A stretch of 64,000 bases of DNA, taken from positions 1,944,501 to 2,008,500 of the forward strand of contig NZ_AP025591.1 of NCBI RefSeq assembly GCF_023169945.1. The letters are read 5' to 3'. Origin of the DNA: Anaeromyxobacter oryzae (GTDB taxonomy: Bacteria; Myxococcota; Myxococcia; Myxococcales; Anaeromyxobacteraceae). The translations under genes were made by a program, and so were the position numbers. The notes under the pieces are model-generated. The model searched no databases. It had not been told where the DNA came from and saw nothing but the letters and a program-made list of their open reading frames with translations. This document shows, in pieces, positions 63,862 through 64,000 of the stretch; the stretch's first letter is position 1; the number at the start of each line of letters is the position of its first letter.

Positions 63862-64000
63862 CTACTTCTTCACGAGCGGACACTTCGACTCGGAGAGCGG
63901 CGGGAACGCCTGGTCCGCGGGGATCGTCTTCACGATCTTGTAGTAGTCCCAGGGCTGCTTGGACTCGTTCGGCGCCTTCACCTCCGCGAGGTACATGTCG
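63862..64000 (-). CDS. Branched-chain amino-acid ABC transporter substrate-binding protein, C-terminal end
   Basis: Only the last 45 residues are in the window. They include DMYLAEVKAPNESKQPWDYY, KIVKTIPADQAFPPL and the end CPLVKK. This matches the C-terminus of periplasmic Leu/Ile/Val-type binding proteins (PF13458 family). The stop is TAG at 63862-63864. The gene starts beyond the right edge and heads the livH-livM-bdhA operon, with livH starting 58 bases downstream. Confidence 0.88.
   Translation of the reverse strand, partial: DMYLAEVKAPNESKQPWDYYKIVKTIPADQAFPPLSESKCPLVKK

Overview
This is a chromosomal segment from a very GC-rich bacterium, most likely a myxobacterium of the Anaeromyxobacter type. 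The evidence is near-total G/C at third codon positions, long open antisense frames, many lipoproteins, a very large TPR protein, a full MoxR/Bat operon, and overall similarity of the proteins to Myxococcota families. That assignment is inferred from protein content. No rRNA, tRNA, CRISPR array, IS element or phage is visible.

Layout. (1) 261-3644: ftsQ-ftsA-ftsZ, the end of a division/cell-wall cluster, closed by an inverted pair of CACGGG-rich repeats. (2) 3900-9921: an M24 peptidase, an esterase, an outer-membrane beta-barrel with its own terminator, two paralogous secreted/barrel proteins around a lipoprotein, and a small unknown. (3) 10082-18481: alaS, two lipoproteins, trmB, and a lipoprotein plus ABC ATPase plus permease operon. 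(4) 18560-25312: a six-FN3 plus beta-propeller surface lipoprotein, a methyltransferase, and an MltD-like transglycosylase with LysM domains. (5) 24263-26561: an overlapping dus / Fis-like / ZIP transporter operon. (6) 26592-28010: a methyltransferase and the broken remnant of an HNH-endonuclease-type gene. (7) 28420-37267: moxR, DUF58, a BatD-partner-like gene and batABCDE, eight genes joined mostly by 4-bp overlaps. (8) 37268-38266: a gene-free kilobase made of repeats. (9) 38267-44353: glutamate-cysteine ligase, a membrane-anchored LuxR regulator, a small membrane protein and a large S41 protease. (10) 44509-55308: a 3599-residue TPR protein. (11) 55318-61107: lipoprotein, queC, PHA-type small protein, a D-Ala-D-Ala dipeptidase next to an orphan N6-adenine methyltransferase, and an F420/NADP-reductase-like protein. 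(12) 61132-64000: a leftward liv-type branched-chain amino-acid ABC operon ending in 3-hydroxybutyrate dehydrogenase, cut by the window edge.

The most unusual content is the repeats. Two dispersed families recur: a palindromic CCCTC/GAGGG element and a composite CACGGG-array element with a conserved core. In three loci they lie in the same relative order and orientation. Two of those loci are inside genes: the C-terminal 148 residues of the DUF4381-like Bat gene and a 387-residue insert in the giant TPR protein are read straight through these repeats. The TPR insert also holds 25 contiguous hexapeptide units. A second point of note is the dus-fis gene pair, which matches the order known from E. 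coli.
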